From Polyporus tsugae (lineage: Eukaryota; Basidiomycota; Agaricomycetes; Polyporales; Polyporaceae): a stretch of 64,000 bases of DNA. The stretch lies in the NCBI GenBank assembly GCA_024305745.1, contig JAHRBS010000010.1, forward strand, positions 2,177,501-2,241,500. The letters run 5' to 3'. Of the stretch, positions 40,988-60,423 are shown piece after piece. Under the pieces are notes generated by a model that was not told where the DNA came from, searched no databases, and was given only the letters and a program-made list of their open reading frames with translations. The position numbers were made by a program, and so were the translations under genes. Position 1 is the stretch's first letter, and every line of letters begins with the position of its first letter.

Positions 40988-43807
40988 CTACTCGAAATCA
41001 TCGTCCTCGTCATTGGAGCCACCTAGCCATACAACACGGTAATCCTCCGCGCCCCTCCGCACCCACCCGTAGACACCCTCTCTACTCCGCGATCGTCGTT
41101 CCCTCTCCTCGTCCTCCACGGTGGACGAGTCGTAAGTGTCCGCAGTGGAAGTCGAGTACGATCGCTGAAGACCGCCCTGGAAGAAGGGACGGTCCCAATG
41201 TCCGCCAGCCACCAGCAGTCCTGCAGCGCCGCCGACGTCCGCTTGCGTTCGTACGGGATCCTGGGCACGCCCCTTCCCTTTCCGCTCTGAGAGTTGAGAC
41301 ACTGGGACTTCCTGCACCTCGACCCCATCCTCGCCGAACGCCACGACCTGTAAAAATGGGGGCTCGTCTAGGTCATCAGACTCACATATCCGGATGGCGA
41401 CATGCGTTGGCGTCGATGTCCAGTATAAAATGCGGTACGGAGGGACAGCCGACACCCTCGCGGGGAGGGGGTGTGGGATGATGTGCGACTGCCGTCCGCG
41501 CGTGAGGAGGTACATCTGCGTGAAGGCTGCCCGCCCGCCGGCACCCGGTACGTCGAACTTGACGGGGCGGACCCACACGCCCTTCTCCTTGGCGAAGCCG
41601 CGGCCGTCCCACGACGCACGCGAGCGGCGAGACGTAAGCCCGCTCGCGCTCGGAGTACTCATCAGCATGTTCTGTTGTGCGCTCCAACTGTCCTCGTAGA
41701 GCTCGACCTCGCCGACGGCGGCGTCGGCCACACGGATCGTGCCTGCTTTCTTCTCGAATATGACGAAGAGGGAAAGTTGCGTGGGGTAGACGCGGCTGTT
41801 CGAGCCGAATGAGGACATGCGCATGTGTCGGTGCGAGACGTTATCAAGTGGGGTAGTCCGCGGGAAGATATCCGACGGACTCCGGGACATGCTGTCTTGC
41901 ACAGACTGGTGGATGAACGTGATATTCCGAGCAGGGAGTGGCGTGTAGAACTCCTGTGGTTGAGGAGATGGTTGCGTCAGCATCCCATGCGTGGAGTTGA
42001 AACATCTTGCAAGGACCAATCCTGACAAACCTTGGTGAATCGGAACGCGCGTTCACCCTTGGGCGCCTCGTACAAGAGTATTGACGACTTGGTTCCAATG
42101 GCGAGAAGCACTCCCCCGGGTCCCCGTTGGCCTTCGTTTCGCCATATATCGTACAGAACAACCGAACAATTCTGTAGTCGGGATCCACTCGAGGCAAGTG
42201 GGGTGTAGTTCGTGGCCCATCGCAGTGGGAGCTCGTTTACCAGGTCCCACTCCGACTCAACCGAGTCTGCGCGCAATGGGGTTTCAGAGGCCTTCGCCTT
42301 CGACTTTCCGGGCGAAGTCCAGGAATCGGTGATGGATGAGTATGATGCTTGAGGCTCGTGATGTCGCGAGGAAGGAGAGTAGGGTTGTGCAATTCCGTTG
42401 TCAAGTACGAGATTCTTCAAACCTTTCGTGATGGAACTTGGGGGGCGATGGTGATGCTTCTTCCCAGAAGTCTGCGGGCTCTTGCCGGACGAGCGCAAGT
42501 CCAGTGGCCGAGCACCCTACAAAATGTGATCAAGAAGGGATTCTTGGCATTGAATGGCCGATGATAAACTAACCTTCTGCGTGGCATAATACTTAGCTAA
42601 ACTAATGAGACTGCCGAGATTGTACATCCGTAGGACTCGCATGCTTTCCGACTCCTTCGATGACGAAGTGTCTTCAGTGCTCACGAGCGCGAGGACGACG
42701 CCCTGAGGAGTGCCTTCGCCTGTACTCTCTGACTCCAGGATAGACATCTGGTGTACACTGAAAGATACAACTCAGGCTTGTGGCTATCCAGAACGGACCC
42801 ATACTCACCCTTCTCCTTCCCAGATGAGCTTCGCCTCGGCGTCAGATGGGCCCTTCTCTGTTTCGTTGTCCTCGTTCCAGTCACTAGGAAACATGTCAAG
42901 GACCGAAAGCCCGTTGTCATGCCCAATGAGCAGCAGGTGATGGTTGTTGAGAGAAAGAAGACAGCGGATTGGGGAAGTCGTGTGAGGCAAGAAGCGCGAG
43001 CCAAAATTAAACAGCTTGAGGTGAGAGGGCTCCAGCGGTTCAGGTATCAGGGTCTGGGGAGGCGGGGGGTAAGTCGCATGCGAGAACGGCGAGGGCATGC
43101 CCTGAGGAAATGAGGTTTGCAGATGGAGGTGTGGTTGAAGAGGCGATGGTGCTAACGTGTAAGATGAAGGTACGTTGGAGTACATGGACACCGGGAATGA
43201 GTTGTAAGATGAGGGCGTGGTTGAATACATCGACGCCGGTTGCGAGGGATACGATGATTGCGCATACGACGACGGCTCGGAGGAATACATTGAAAACGGG
43301 TGTGATGACGATCCATCTGAAGAGGAGTGTGTTGAAGGAGCATAGACGGAGAGGGTTGGTAGAGAGAGGTCTCGTGGGGGTCGTGCTTGTGTTTGATTTG
43401 ACCGCGGGTCGAGCTTCAAGCAATGAGGTCATTATGGCTACGGCTAGAGAATCTAGTAGGATTGATGAGGACTCACGCCATTACCCCAGCCTCGTTGTCG
43501 TCGTCGTTCGAGGTCGGCGGGCGTGAGGTCATTATACCGCTCGGCTGCTCTTAAGATACCGCCTTTGAGCGATGTTAGTGAGAACTCAAGGGTCGGGCGA
43601 CATACCTCTTCTCGATCCATTCCCTCCAGCGGCCGAACCTAAGAGTGGCATGTTCCGTCCGCAACGAGCTTGATGTGATTTTCGGAGGATCCCTGCTCAC
43701 CTCGAGTTAGGACCCTGTTGTTGTGCAAGGTCGTCGTATGTGGGTAGCCCGTCGCCGCCAGATTGGTCCTGCTCAGGTACGGGCGGTACATTGAACGGAT
43801 CGGACAT
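40988..43807 (-). CDS. CNH-like beta-propeller protein without kinase or GEF domain
   Basis: The ATG at 43807 gives MSDPFNVPPVPEQDQSGGDG and a LPTYDDLAQQQGPNSR motif; two small exons follow (FGRWREWIEKR; AAERYNDLTPADLERRRQRG). A Ser/Tyr/Pro-rich region contains three SMYS-x2-PSSY units (43159-43293). Then comes a propeller-like segment: PIRCLLSLNNHHLLLIGHDN and GLSVLDMF, a His/Lys linker, CSVVLYDIW, GGVLLAIGTKSSILLYEAPK, FRFTKEFYTPLPARNITFIH and QLSLFVIFEKKAGTIRVADA. These strand motifs resemble citron-homology (CNH) domains of Rho GEFs and Vps39. The C terminus is Arg/Ser-rich and ends DEDDDFE. No kinase, PH or DH domain is visible. The LPTY motif resembles sites for WW-domain ubiquitin ligases. 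Function unknown. Confidence 0.72.
43159..43293 (-). repeat. Three-copy peptide repeat SMYS-x2-PSSY
   Basis: Coding tandem repeat in the CNH-like protein, units spaced 15-20 residues: SMYSSEPSSY, SMYSTTPSSY and SMYSNVPSSY. Low complexity, Tyr and Ser rich, a likely site of phosphorylation or of phase-separation-type contacts. Confidence 0.8.
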
Positions 43808-44345
43808 GGCTGTTGGGATTGCCAGACAGTGAGAGCGAGTATGGTTTCTAGTAGTTCAGGCAGATGGTGGTGGTCTCGAGGTGAGAGCGCGCTGGGCACG
43901 CATGCGTTTATGTCCTGGTCAAGACGGATATATGCACTGGAGAGGCAGTGGCAGTAAGCGAAGCCTTACACCCTGGACTTTCACCCATGCATCGCCTCTT
44001 CCCTGCGATCGCCAGCCGGCGCCCTCATCACAGCTCTCCTTCACTCATCTCCAGAAATCGTCCCCTGATTGTCATTTATTGTGGAAATCATTCGCAGGGG
44101 GGTTATACAGTTTTCACTCTATCTTGGCTCTGCACGGAATGTCCTCCAGTGGGCGCTCTCTAGCTAGATCTGGTCGTTTCGAACACTGAGGCCGTGTGCA
44201 TGAGTGCACCCCGCGTTGAAAGGCTTGGATAAGTCGAGTGACTCGACGGAGGTGGCTATGTGAGCTGATGGGTCCCGGTCAGTATGCTTGATATTTTATC
44301 AGAGCGTGAGGCTACTTACATGCATTTTGACAGTCGTGGTGATGG
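43808..44345. other. Intergenic region
   Basis: About 540 bp holding the promoter of the CNH-like gene (minus) and the 3' end of the next minus-strand gene. No other feature is seen. Confidence 0.5.
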
Positions 44346-45088
44346 TCAGTCTTTGACTTGTTCGCAACCCAACCGTTCCTTCGAATTCCCGGCGGCGAAC
44401 CAACCCAGCACCCAGTTCCGTACGACGTCTTGAACCGTTGGGGAACTGAATAGTTTCCAGGCCAACTTCGCTGCTCGCCCTCCCCAACCCCTTGTCTTCA
44501 AAGTCTTCTGTAGCTCGTTGCCCACTTTCTGGACAGCTCTGCCGTCTTCGCCGAAGACCAGCCAAGCCTCGTCCTGGTTTCCAGTGAACTTGCCACTCTT
44601 CACCACATACGTCTTGTACCGCAAGTCTTCTGCTTCTTGAGCGAGGTTGCGAATGTCTTCGTCTGAGCCTTCCACAACTTCCACCCTGGTGCGGAGTTTT
44701 TTCAACTTCCCATGGAAGCGGGCTCGGGCCCGTAGACGTCGGGCTTTCGCCTTCACCTGCATCGCGTAAGTAAACTCTTACGCCACTTTTCAGCTAAGAA
44801 TGTTTCACTCACTCTGGGACAGTCCGCGTATTTGTGGTGACCTTTCATAGGACGTCTACAATCTCGGCAGTGTGGCAGCTTCCTGGGGGATCCAGGTCCT
44901 CCATCTAGCTGACCACGCCGCAACGGAATGCCAGGGGATCGTCGCAATGCGAGCGAAGCTTCGTTAGCACTGCTGCCTGTGGAACTCAAGTCGTTGAATG
45001 AGCTGCTGCTAGCCTCCGAGGCGCTCATGGTGGTGGTGGATCGGCAGAGAAGGGGAATGAGGTGGGCGGATATACTTCTGGTCGCCAT
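44346..45088 (-). CDS. Uncharacterised protein with a zinc-knuckle-like motif
   Basis: Two exons. The start is uncertain: in-frame ATGs lie at 45154, 45088 and 45028 (MSASEASSSSFNDL), the last giving the most ordinary N terminus. The first exon is Ser-rich and ends with CRDCRRPMKGHHKYADCPR, a Cys-x2-Cys...His-x4-Cys arrangement close to a CCHC zinc knuckle but with a wider middle gap. After a 56-nt intron the second exon is strongly basic (VKAKARRLRARARFHGKLKK), then a conserved-looking alpha/beta stretch with DEAWLVFGEDGRAVQKVG and a hydrophobic end, VQDVVRNWVLGWFAAG. The basic region suggests nucleic-acid binding. No family is recognised. Confidence 0.6.
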
Positions 45089-45154
45089 TTTGTAGCTTAT
45101 ACGGAGGTGATAATCTGCTTTCAGGATATTTCCCTTGAACAATGAAAGTTCCAT

Positions 45155-45555
45155 TATGTTTTTAGCGGCTTTATACTCAATGGGATTGTACTGTCAGTTT
45201 GTTTGAAAGATTGTGTGCGTATTTCATCATTTGAACTGATACGCAGATTCTTTGACAAGCTTCTCCAACGCCTCTCAGTGCTTTCATGCATTGTACATGG
45301 GAACAATGCATGTTTGCTCTCATCAGAGTACAAAGCGACCTTTGCCGCCGCCGGAATCATCGTATATGTATATTCCGTTGTCTGCAATACCATGAAGCAT
45401 ATAATGAGGCGAGTACTACGACGGATGGTGTAATCAAAGGATCATATAACAAACAGGAACGTTCGACGAGGTCGATGTCGACAACCGCCGGGCAAAAGTG
45501 AACCTACGGATTCGAAGGGGAGCGTCGCCAAGATCTTCGAGGATGGATCCTACTC
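45155..45555. other. Intergenic region
   Basis: About 400 bp, AT-richer than its surroundings, containing the promoter of the zinc-knuckle-like gene and the 3' end of the small gene beyond. Nothing else is recognised. Confidence 0.45.
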
Positions 45556-45885
45556 TTAAGTGCTTGTCTTGCGAGACCTGCGCGATTTGCGTGAGCCCTG
45601 CGACTTGGACCCCTTGACGTCCAGCTCCGCCATCGCATCGATGATACTCTTGAAGGTGTCTCCAAGACGGTCATAACTCTCCTCCCGCACGATTGTCACC
45701 AGCGAGGTACCACTGTTGGCGGACTTTCGGACGCGATTGTACACAGACTGCAGAAGCGATGTTAGGAATTTGCACTGGAGCTCGAATGACACGGACTCAC
45801 TATGTATAGCCTTGTAATTGCGATGTTGGCGGCATGGCACTGCAACCGTGCAACGACTCTGAGCTTTTCGTCGATCGCTCCATCT
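45556..45885 (-). CDS. Small uncharacterised protein, 5' end uncertain
   Basis: At least two exons. One reads GAIDEKLRVVARLQCHAANI and AITRLYI, then a 53-nt intron (gtgagt to tgcag, about 45750-45802) leads to SVYNRVRKSANSGTSLVTIV, REESYDRLGDTFKSIIDAMA and ELDVKG. The tail is Ser/Arg/Lys-rich and stops at 45556. The longest open frame without splicing uses a different frame and is not the likely product. The upstream exon is not resolved and must lie between about 45885 and 46049. The helical, charged character suggests a subunit of a protein complex, but I cannot name it. The promoter would be shared with NOP14. Confidence 0.5.
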   Translation of the reverse strand, partial: RWSDRRKAQSRCTVAVPCRQHRNYKAIHSESVSFELQCKFLTSLLQSVYNRVRKSANSGTSLVTIVREESYDRLGDTFKSIIDAMAELDVKGSKSQGSRKSRRSRKTST

Positions 45886-46049
45886 CAGATCTCTCAGTGA
45901 CAATGCTGTGACAGTGACATAATTTTGGGCAAGCGGCGAGCGCGACCTCCGAGCGAGAGTCGACGATCTCTGCCTGGCTTGCTAGCTTCTTTCATCCCTG
46001 TCTTGCTTTTGGCCTTTTCTATTTCCTGAACGGTCTCTGAGCTCCAGCG

Positions 46050-49034
46050 ATGGCCAAAGGCTCTCAGCTCAAACAGCTCAAGACCGCCTTGAACTCCGCG
46101 GGCCTCACCCCACAGCCTCAGGGCGGAAAGAAGCGCAAGCGGGCTGCTCCGACCGAGCGCGACAAAGAGAAGAAGGCCGCAAAGTTGAAGGACATCCAAC
46201 AGAAGCTCAACCCATTTGATGTGAAGGTCACGAAGCTCAAACACGACGTGGGCGGGAGAAAGATTATTGGTACTACGGGACGACCGGCGCAGAGCAAGCA
46301 GGCGGGGATCGAGCAGGTGCGTTTGAGCGTTTGAATAATTGTCTATTGCTGATCGGCGGTTGTACGTGCATGCGTTCTTGCGAACAGAGGAAGAAGACCC
46401 TGCTCAAGGAGCTTGAGGAGAGGGACCGTTCGGGAGGCATCGTCGACCGCCGGATTGGTGAAAATGATGCGACAATGTCCATCGAGGAGCGCATGCTGGA
46501 GCGTTTTACGCGCGAGAGGCAGCGTGCTTCCAAAGGCACCGCATTCAACCTCGAAGACGAGGATGAGCTTACCCACTACGGGCAAAGTCTGTCGAAGCTA
46601 GACGACTTCGACAATGTTGGCCTCGGTGTCGACGACGAAGACGAAGATGATGGTGTGTCATTTTCATAAGGGTCGTTGTTATATTCACGCTAATGGTGTC
46701 GCAGGCTTGCTAGACAGACGAACTGTCGAGAATTCACACTTTGGCGGATTCGGGGATGAGGACGAGGATGAAGGAGACGAGAACGAGGTACGTGCGCGTT
46801 TCGCACAGCTTGCTCAGGTTCTAATTCCGCAACCAGCCCGCGCGAAAGAAGTCCAAGGCTGAGGTGATGGCGGAGGTTATTGCGAAAAGCAAGCAGCATA
46901 AGGTCCGTGCTGGCTGTATCCAATGGTCTCCTATCCCTTACCCCGTTCGCCCTCCGCCACAGATATTGAGGCAGAATCAACAAGAAGAGGACGAGAGCCT
47001 TCGCCACGAGCTTGACAATGAACTCGACTCTATTCGATCGCTGTTATTCGCCGCACCGCCCGCACCTGGACCGTCCGCTGAGGACGAAGCACCCACTTCG
47101 GGACCTGTCATACCTCCATCAGACGATCAAGACAAGGAGTACGATCAGTACGTCCGCGAACTTGCGCTTGACCGGAGGGCGCAGCCGAAGGACCGGACCA
47201 AGACTGAGGAGGAGATTGCGTTGGAGGAGAAGGCGGCCCTCGAGAAGGCGGAGAGGAGACGGCGGAGGCGCATGAATGGTGAGGAGAGCGAAAGCGAGGA
47301 CGAGGGGAAAGGAAAGCGAAAGCAGACGGGGCCACGAGGTGGGGATGACCTCGACGACGCCTTCGTCGCAGAGGAAGGGAGTGTTTGGGGCGGACTTGGT
47401 GTTGGTTTGGGAGATGATGTGTCCATGAGTTCCGGGGATGGCGGAGAGGGTGAGGGGAGCGAGGAGGGTGAGGAGGAATCAGATGACGAGGGCGAAGAAG
47501 CCGGTTCGGTGGCCGAGGAGTTCGAAAGTGCCTCAGAAGAGTCTGGGGAGGAGTCCGGGAAAGAGGGCGAGGAGGAGGCACTCGTAAAGTCCAGTCGCAA
47601 GCGCTCCGCAAAACCTTCCGCTCCCGCGAAGGAGCTCCCATACACCTTCCCCTGCCCCGAGACGCATGAAGAGTTCCTCGAGATCGTCGAAGACATAGAC
47701 GACAATGACGTCCCGACAATCCTCAAACGCATCCGTACACTTCACCATCCCAGCCTGTCAGAAGAGAACAAGTTCAAACTGCAGGTTCGTATTACTGTCC
47801 TCTGTGTTGACTACGCCTGACCTCGCTATCACAGGGTTTGAATGACATTCTCATCGACCACATTCTCTATATCACGGCCCCCCCTACACCCCGGTTCACT
47901 CTCCTATCGTCCTTGATTCCTCACCTAGCCGTCCTCACCAAGTCCTATCCTACCCAATCCGCCGAGAGTTTCGTGGAGAAGCTCTCCCTCATGCACAAAA
48001 ACTTGAAGCGAGGTCTTTCGAAGGGTGCCCTTGACCCTGAGGCGAAGACTTGGCCTGGGCTCCAAGAATTGTCGCTTCTGCGTGTCATCGGCCAGATATG
48101 GCCAACCTCCGACATGAACCACCACGTTGTCTCCCCTGCTCGATTGCTCATGGGTGCTTACCTCAGCCTGGGGCGCGTTCGGTCTCTGCAGGACATCGGA
48201 AGTGGCTTGTTCCTATGCAGCTTATTCCTGCACTACGAAAGGATGTCAAAACGATTCGTCCCCGAGGCGGTCAACTTCTTGGTCAACTCTACCCTTCACC
48301 TCGCACCGCACCCGTACACCGCCGTCGCTTCGCTACCTGGGAACTTTCCAGCTCAGGACTTCAGGACGACGCTGACGGTCCCGCTTGGGATCGATGTGAA
48401 GAAGGCGAAGAAGCTGTCGGCGAACAAACCCGACCTGGCCAATTGCCTGTACGGCGAGTCCCTGGGAGAGCAGACGAAAGTCGACTTGCTCGACCTTACC
48501 TGGGAACTGCTCGGGAGGTTCGCCGACTTGTACAAGGGTTTGGACGGGTTTATCGAGCTGTTCACTCCCATCCAGGAGACCCTTCGTGCTGTGAAAAGCA
48601 ACAGCCTACCTGCCTACCTTTCAACGCGCTTGCAGTCACTACACGACACGGTCGGTCGTCTGCTCAAGTTTGCGATGCAAAGCCGCCGCCCGCTCCGCCT
48701 TCAGGCCCACAAACCCATTCCGATCCCAACGTACATCCCTAAGTTCGAGCAGACGAGCTCGAACTATCTCCGCAACCGGGACCCAGACCACGAGCGGAAC
48801 GAGGCGGCAAAGCTGCGGGCGCAGGTCAAGCAGGAGCGCAAGGGTGCGATTCGCGAGCTGCGCAAGGATGCTCGCTTCCTGGCGGCGGAGGAGCAGAAGA
48901 AGCAGAAGGAGAAGGACAGGACGTACAACGACCGCATGAAGCGCGTGTTTGGGTCGATAGAGTCGGAGAGAGCGGAGGAGAAGGCGATGGAGAGGGAGAA
49001 GATGAAGGACAAACGGAAGACTGGACGAAAATAA
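46050..49034 (+). CDS. NOP14: NOP14, small-subunit processome factor
   Basis: Nucleolar protein needed for 18S rRNA maturation and 40S assembly. The ATG at 46050 gives MAKGSQLKQLKTALNSAGLT, then the conserved NPFDVKVTKLKHDVGGRKI and ERDRSGGIVDRRIGENDATM with SIEERMLERFTRERQR. Small exons carry DEDELTHYGQSLSKLDDF and LLDRRTVENSHFGGFGDE. The middle holds KERTKTEEE-type motifs, a nuclear-signal-rich stretch and a long acidic region (about 47400-47600), then LPYTFPCPETHEEFLEIVED. The last exon, from about 47835, starts GLNDILIDHILYI and ends in a Lys/Arg/Glu-rich tail. About six introns. Start and end agree with the family. Confidence 0.95.
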
Positions 49035-49339
49035 CGTCGCATCTGCCGTGGTTAAATGTTTGTTCATACTGTGCTGTTGTCTGTACCATTACGGGTGCTA
49101 TAGGGAGGAAGCTGTGTGCGTCGACTGGATGCCCGACGGCAGCACCGTGCTCAGATCACGTGCCACTACCCCTCGATCCCGTGATCGTGAAGTCACGTCG
49201 GTGTGCGACGCGTCGAACCATCCACAGACAGTCACACATTCAACGACGACGACCCCCTGGCTCCGCCGACACCGTTGTTATCCTTGATTCTCCCCCCGGC
49301 TCTCCTCGCACACAGCTTATGCACAGGAATGCCACTATC

Positions 49340-57807
<8,468 letters not shown>

Positions 57808-57909
57808 TCGCAATACCACAGATTCAGAACCGTCGGAGATGGGCTGTAATATACATACTCGTCCGCATTGTATCATACTCATACACCCTCGTTGTACACC
57901 ATACATGTT
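57808..57909. terminator. Short convergent 3' region ATR / YAF9
   Basis: 102 bp between two stop codons on opposite strands. The 3' UTRs must overlap or be very short. Confidence 0.5.
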
Positions 57910-58855
57910 CTACGTTTGAATAGCCGCCTCGAGCTCCTTCTTAAGTTTGTTGGACTCGTTCTCCTTCTCGATGAGCTTGTTTCGCCATTTGTGAGTGTCC
58001 TCGACTATCTGCTTCAACGCCTTCTCAATCCTCTCCGCCTCCTCCTTTTCCATTTCCTGCTGGAACTCCGGCGTGCCGCCCTTCGATGCCTCGAGGGAGC
58101 CTGGATTCGCAGTGTGGAACGGGACTGGCCGTCGCTTGGCTTTGGGGAGCACAGTGGGAGGATGTGCGGTGAGGATGTTGAGGAATGACTGGAAAGGGTC
58201 GTTGAAGACGATCTCGTCGTACTGCCAGGAGTGTACGGGACCGGACTTGAGAGCGTTTTCGAGAGTGGGAATCTCGGGCTCGCCGCTCCCGACAGCAGTC
58301 CAGGGGTGGAGTTTGAGGTGGTGGTAGAATGTGATGGCTTTCTCGCCCGACTCCTGAACGAAGTATATGCGGATAGTGACCTCGAATTCACCCCACCTGG
58401 CGCGCTCTTCAGCATAGAATGTCTATGTCGGTAGAGAATCGCACGTACCCTGTCTCAGACACTTCAAATGGAGGCTTGTCTATGTCTGTAGAATAAAGGT
58501 AGGCGGATTGAAGCGCAGGTGGCGTAAGGGGCACTCACTTCGATTGGGATTGGGATACGTATCGTGCAACTTGAACGCGACCCTCTTTATGAAGTATCCC
58601 AGGTCGTCTGCTCCTCCCACAGTATCAGAGTCCGGTACAGAGACCGCGCTACGCACGGCGACGGTCCATCGGTGTGTATGGTCGGGATGCGAGAGCTTGT
58701 CCCGCTCTTCCTGGGTCAGGACCAACGCGGTGTTTCCATAGATAATAGGACGATGTATTGTCACTCCCTGTGGCGAGAAATCAGTGAGAAAAGGCAGGAT
58801 ACTGAGGGTTGGGGGAGATACGCACTCGGACGCGGACGCGGTCGTTGGAGGCCAT
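57910..58855 (-). CDS. YAF9: YAF9, YEATS-domain histone acetyl-lysine reader
   Basis: Shared subunit of the NuA4 acetyltransferase and SWR1 remodeller. A short first exon from ATG 58855 (MASNDRVRVR) joins across an intron to GVTIHRPIIYGNTALVLTQE. The YEATS domain continues with HTHRWTVAVRSA, FIKRVAFKLHDTYPNPNR, PPFEVSETGWGEFEVTIRIY and FYHHLKLHPW, including the HxxHxW segment and the aromatic WGEF turn that lines the acetyl-lysine pocket. An ordered linker with SWQYDEIVFNDPFQSFLNIL follows. The C terminus is a coiled coil (EEAERIEKALKQIVEDTHKW) ending at 57910. Four exons. Confidence 0.94.
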
Positions 58856-58986
58856 GGCGGACACGGTCGAGGCGAGTCGCGCCGGATCGGAAGTTGAGAC
58901 TCCGCCTCGCGCGCGACTTGACCCTACTCCTTGCTCCCGATCCTCTACCACCACTCCCTCACACCCCACTCATTCGTCGTCTCAAA
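58856..58986. promoter_or_regulatory. Bidirectional promoter YAF9 / COX7
   Basis: 131 bp between the divergent start codons of YAF9 (minus) and COX7 (plus). It is C/T-rich on the plus strand. Both genes must be driven from this segment. Confidence 0.6.
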
Positions 58987-59458
58987 ATGCTCAGCTCGAT
59001 CGTGAACAGTCAGTGTCTTTGGCCGACCATGCTGGCGAACGTTCTGCTTATCGGTATATTTTCACCGCACAGAGCCTAACCGCGTAGTGGAGATGCAGAA
59101 GTTCGTGCAGGTGAGTCTCAGCTCGTACTCTCTGCCTGGTTGTTGAATACATCGTTCAACGCCTGCTCCTTGTCCTTCAGAACTCGCATGCTCCCGTCTA
59201 CTACCGTCTTCCTCGCTCGAAGCTCTACGTCAGTGAGTACCCCGCCCGACGGTGCCCATCCGGCCATCCCTTAACACCACCCCCGCGCTTCAGACTCCTA
59301 CTACGCGCTCTTCACTGTTGGCATGGGCCTCACGACCGTCGGTATCTACCAGCTCCTTCGGGTGAGGCTTTCAGCGCGACATTCTCTCAATTGGTTGAGC
59401 TGATGATCCCTCTCGCACTATCTCCCTTGTGCAACAGGGCAAGCCCGCTTCTGAATGA
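58987..59458 (+). CDS. COX7: Cytochrome c oxidase subunit 7 (VIIa type)
   Basis: Small nuclear-encoded subunit of mitochondrial complex IV. It is cut into five exons, none long enough to stand out as an ORF. Exon 1 (58987-59008) is MLSSIVN; a gtcagt donor joins it at about 59077 to KPNRVVEMQKFVQ; then NSHAPVYYRLPRSKLYV, NSYYALFTVGMGLTTVGIYQ with LLR, and GKPASE with the stop at 59456-59458. The 66-residue product matches yeast Cox7 in layout: a QKFVQ-like amphipathic start, a PRSKLY motif, and one membrane span. All joins keep frame with normal GT-AG sites. It lies next to COA3, an assembly factor for the same complex. Confidence 0.85.
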
Positions 59459-59874
59459 GTAGTCTAGCATGGTCTAGCGTATCAGTGCAATATGACGACA
59501 ATGTAGCCCTCCATCCTTCTAATTCAACTACCTTAGACGAGGGATGCCACATTGTGTGAGGCGGAGAGAACATGGGCGTTCCACACCCGATCTCCTTCCG
59601 AATTTCTCCGCGACCTAGGCGAACACTGTGATGATAGTCCACTCGTTGTATGGTTATTTGGCGCGTTAATAACAATAACATGGACAGAATGCCCTGTTCT
59701 ATGCGTGAATGCTACAAACCGAGTGTACATAGCAAGCCTGGAGAAACGTGAATGCCACTTGCCTGCACGTGGTCTCGGCCTCGGTTGCGCGCGCACGTAG
59801 CGCTACTTCGGGAGGGTCCGACACTCTGCTTCCAGCTCCCACCTTGCTTGTCCATCTCTACTCCTCCCACCACA

Positions 59875-60423
59875 ATGACGGACCAATACGTCGATCCTAA
59901 GTACGCCCGCGCGTCCTACCGGCCTCAAAATGTACGTCTACCGCACATGTAACTCGACCGCAACGCCCCATGAACCCTAAAGGCTCTCTAGGTCATGTCG
60001 CCCGGTTTGAAACGCGCGCGCGAGCCCTTCAAGCTCCGTAATACCCTCACTGGCCTTGGCCTCGCCGGCTTCGCTGTTGGCGTATGGGCCTACTCCATCG
60101 GCGCGGTGAAACAGGACGACTTCGGAGACGTGGACGAGGAGGCGCGCGCGCTCATGGCGGGCTCCGGACTTCAGAACCCGGTGGATGGCGTGGTAGAGGC
60201 GAGAGGGACGGCGAACACGGGGAGGACGAGCCCAGTTGTCGCGGAACCGCCCTCAATACCCGTCCCCGTCGCTGGCACCCGTAGAGGAATCCTGTCCCCA
60301 TTGCTAGAACGCCGGTTCCCCCGCCTCCTTGATCCTCAAACAGGCACTCTCGTGTGGAATGCACCCCCGGTGGACAACGTTGGGAAGCTCAGGGTGGCGG
60401 GTGGCACAAAGCGGGTCGTATAA
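59875..60423 (+). CDS. COA3: COA3, cytochrome c oxidase assembly factor
   Basis: Inner mitochondrial membrane protein that regulates COX1 translation and early complex IV assembly. The first exon (ATG 59875) reads MTDQYVDPKYARASYRPQN; after a 53-nt or so intron the second reads VMSPGLKRAREPFKLRNTLT, then the single span GLGLAGFAVGVWAYSIGAVK and the conserved QDDFGDVDEEARAL. The total is about 162 residues. The C-terminal half (from about 60165) is a Pro/Arg-rich extension beyond the conserved core, larger than in yeast Coa3. Its distance from COX7 is about 420 bp, same strand. Confidence 0.92.

Noticed and set aside
47108..47732. Long minus-strand ORFs rich in Ser/Pro/Arg
   Set aside because: Antisense to the acidic region of NOP14; composition mirrors Glu/Asp codons.
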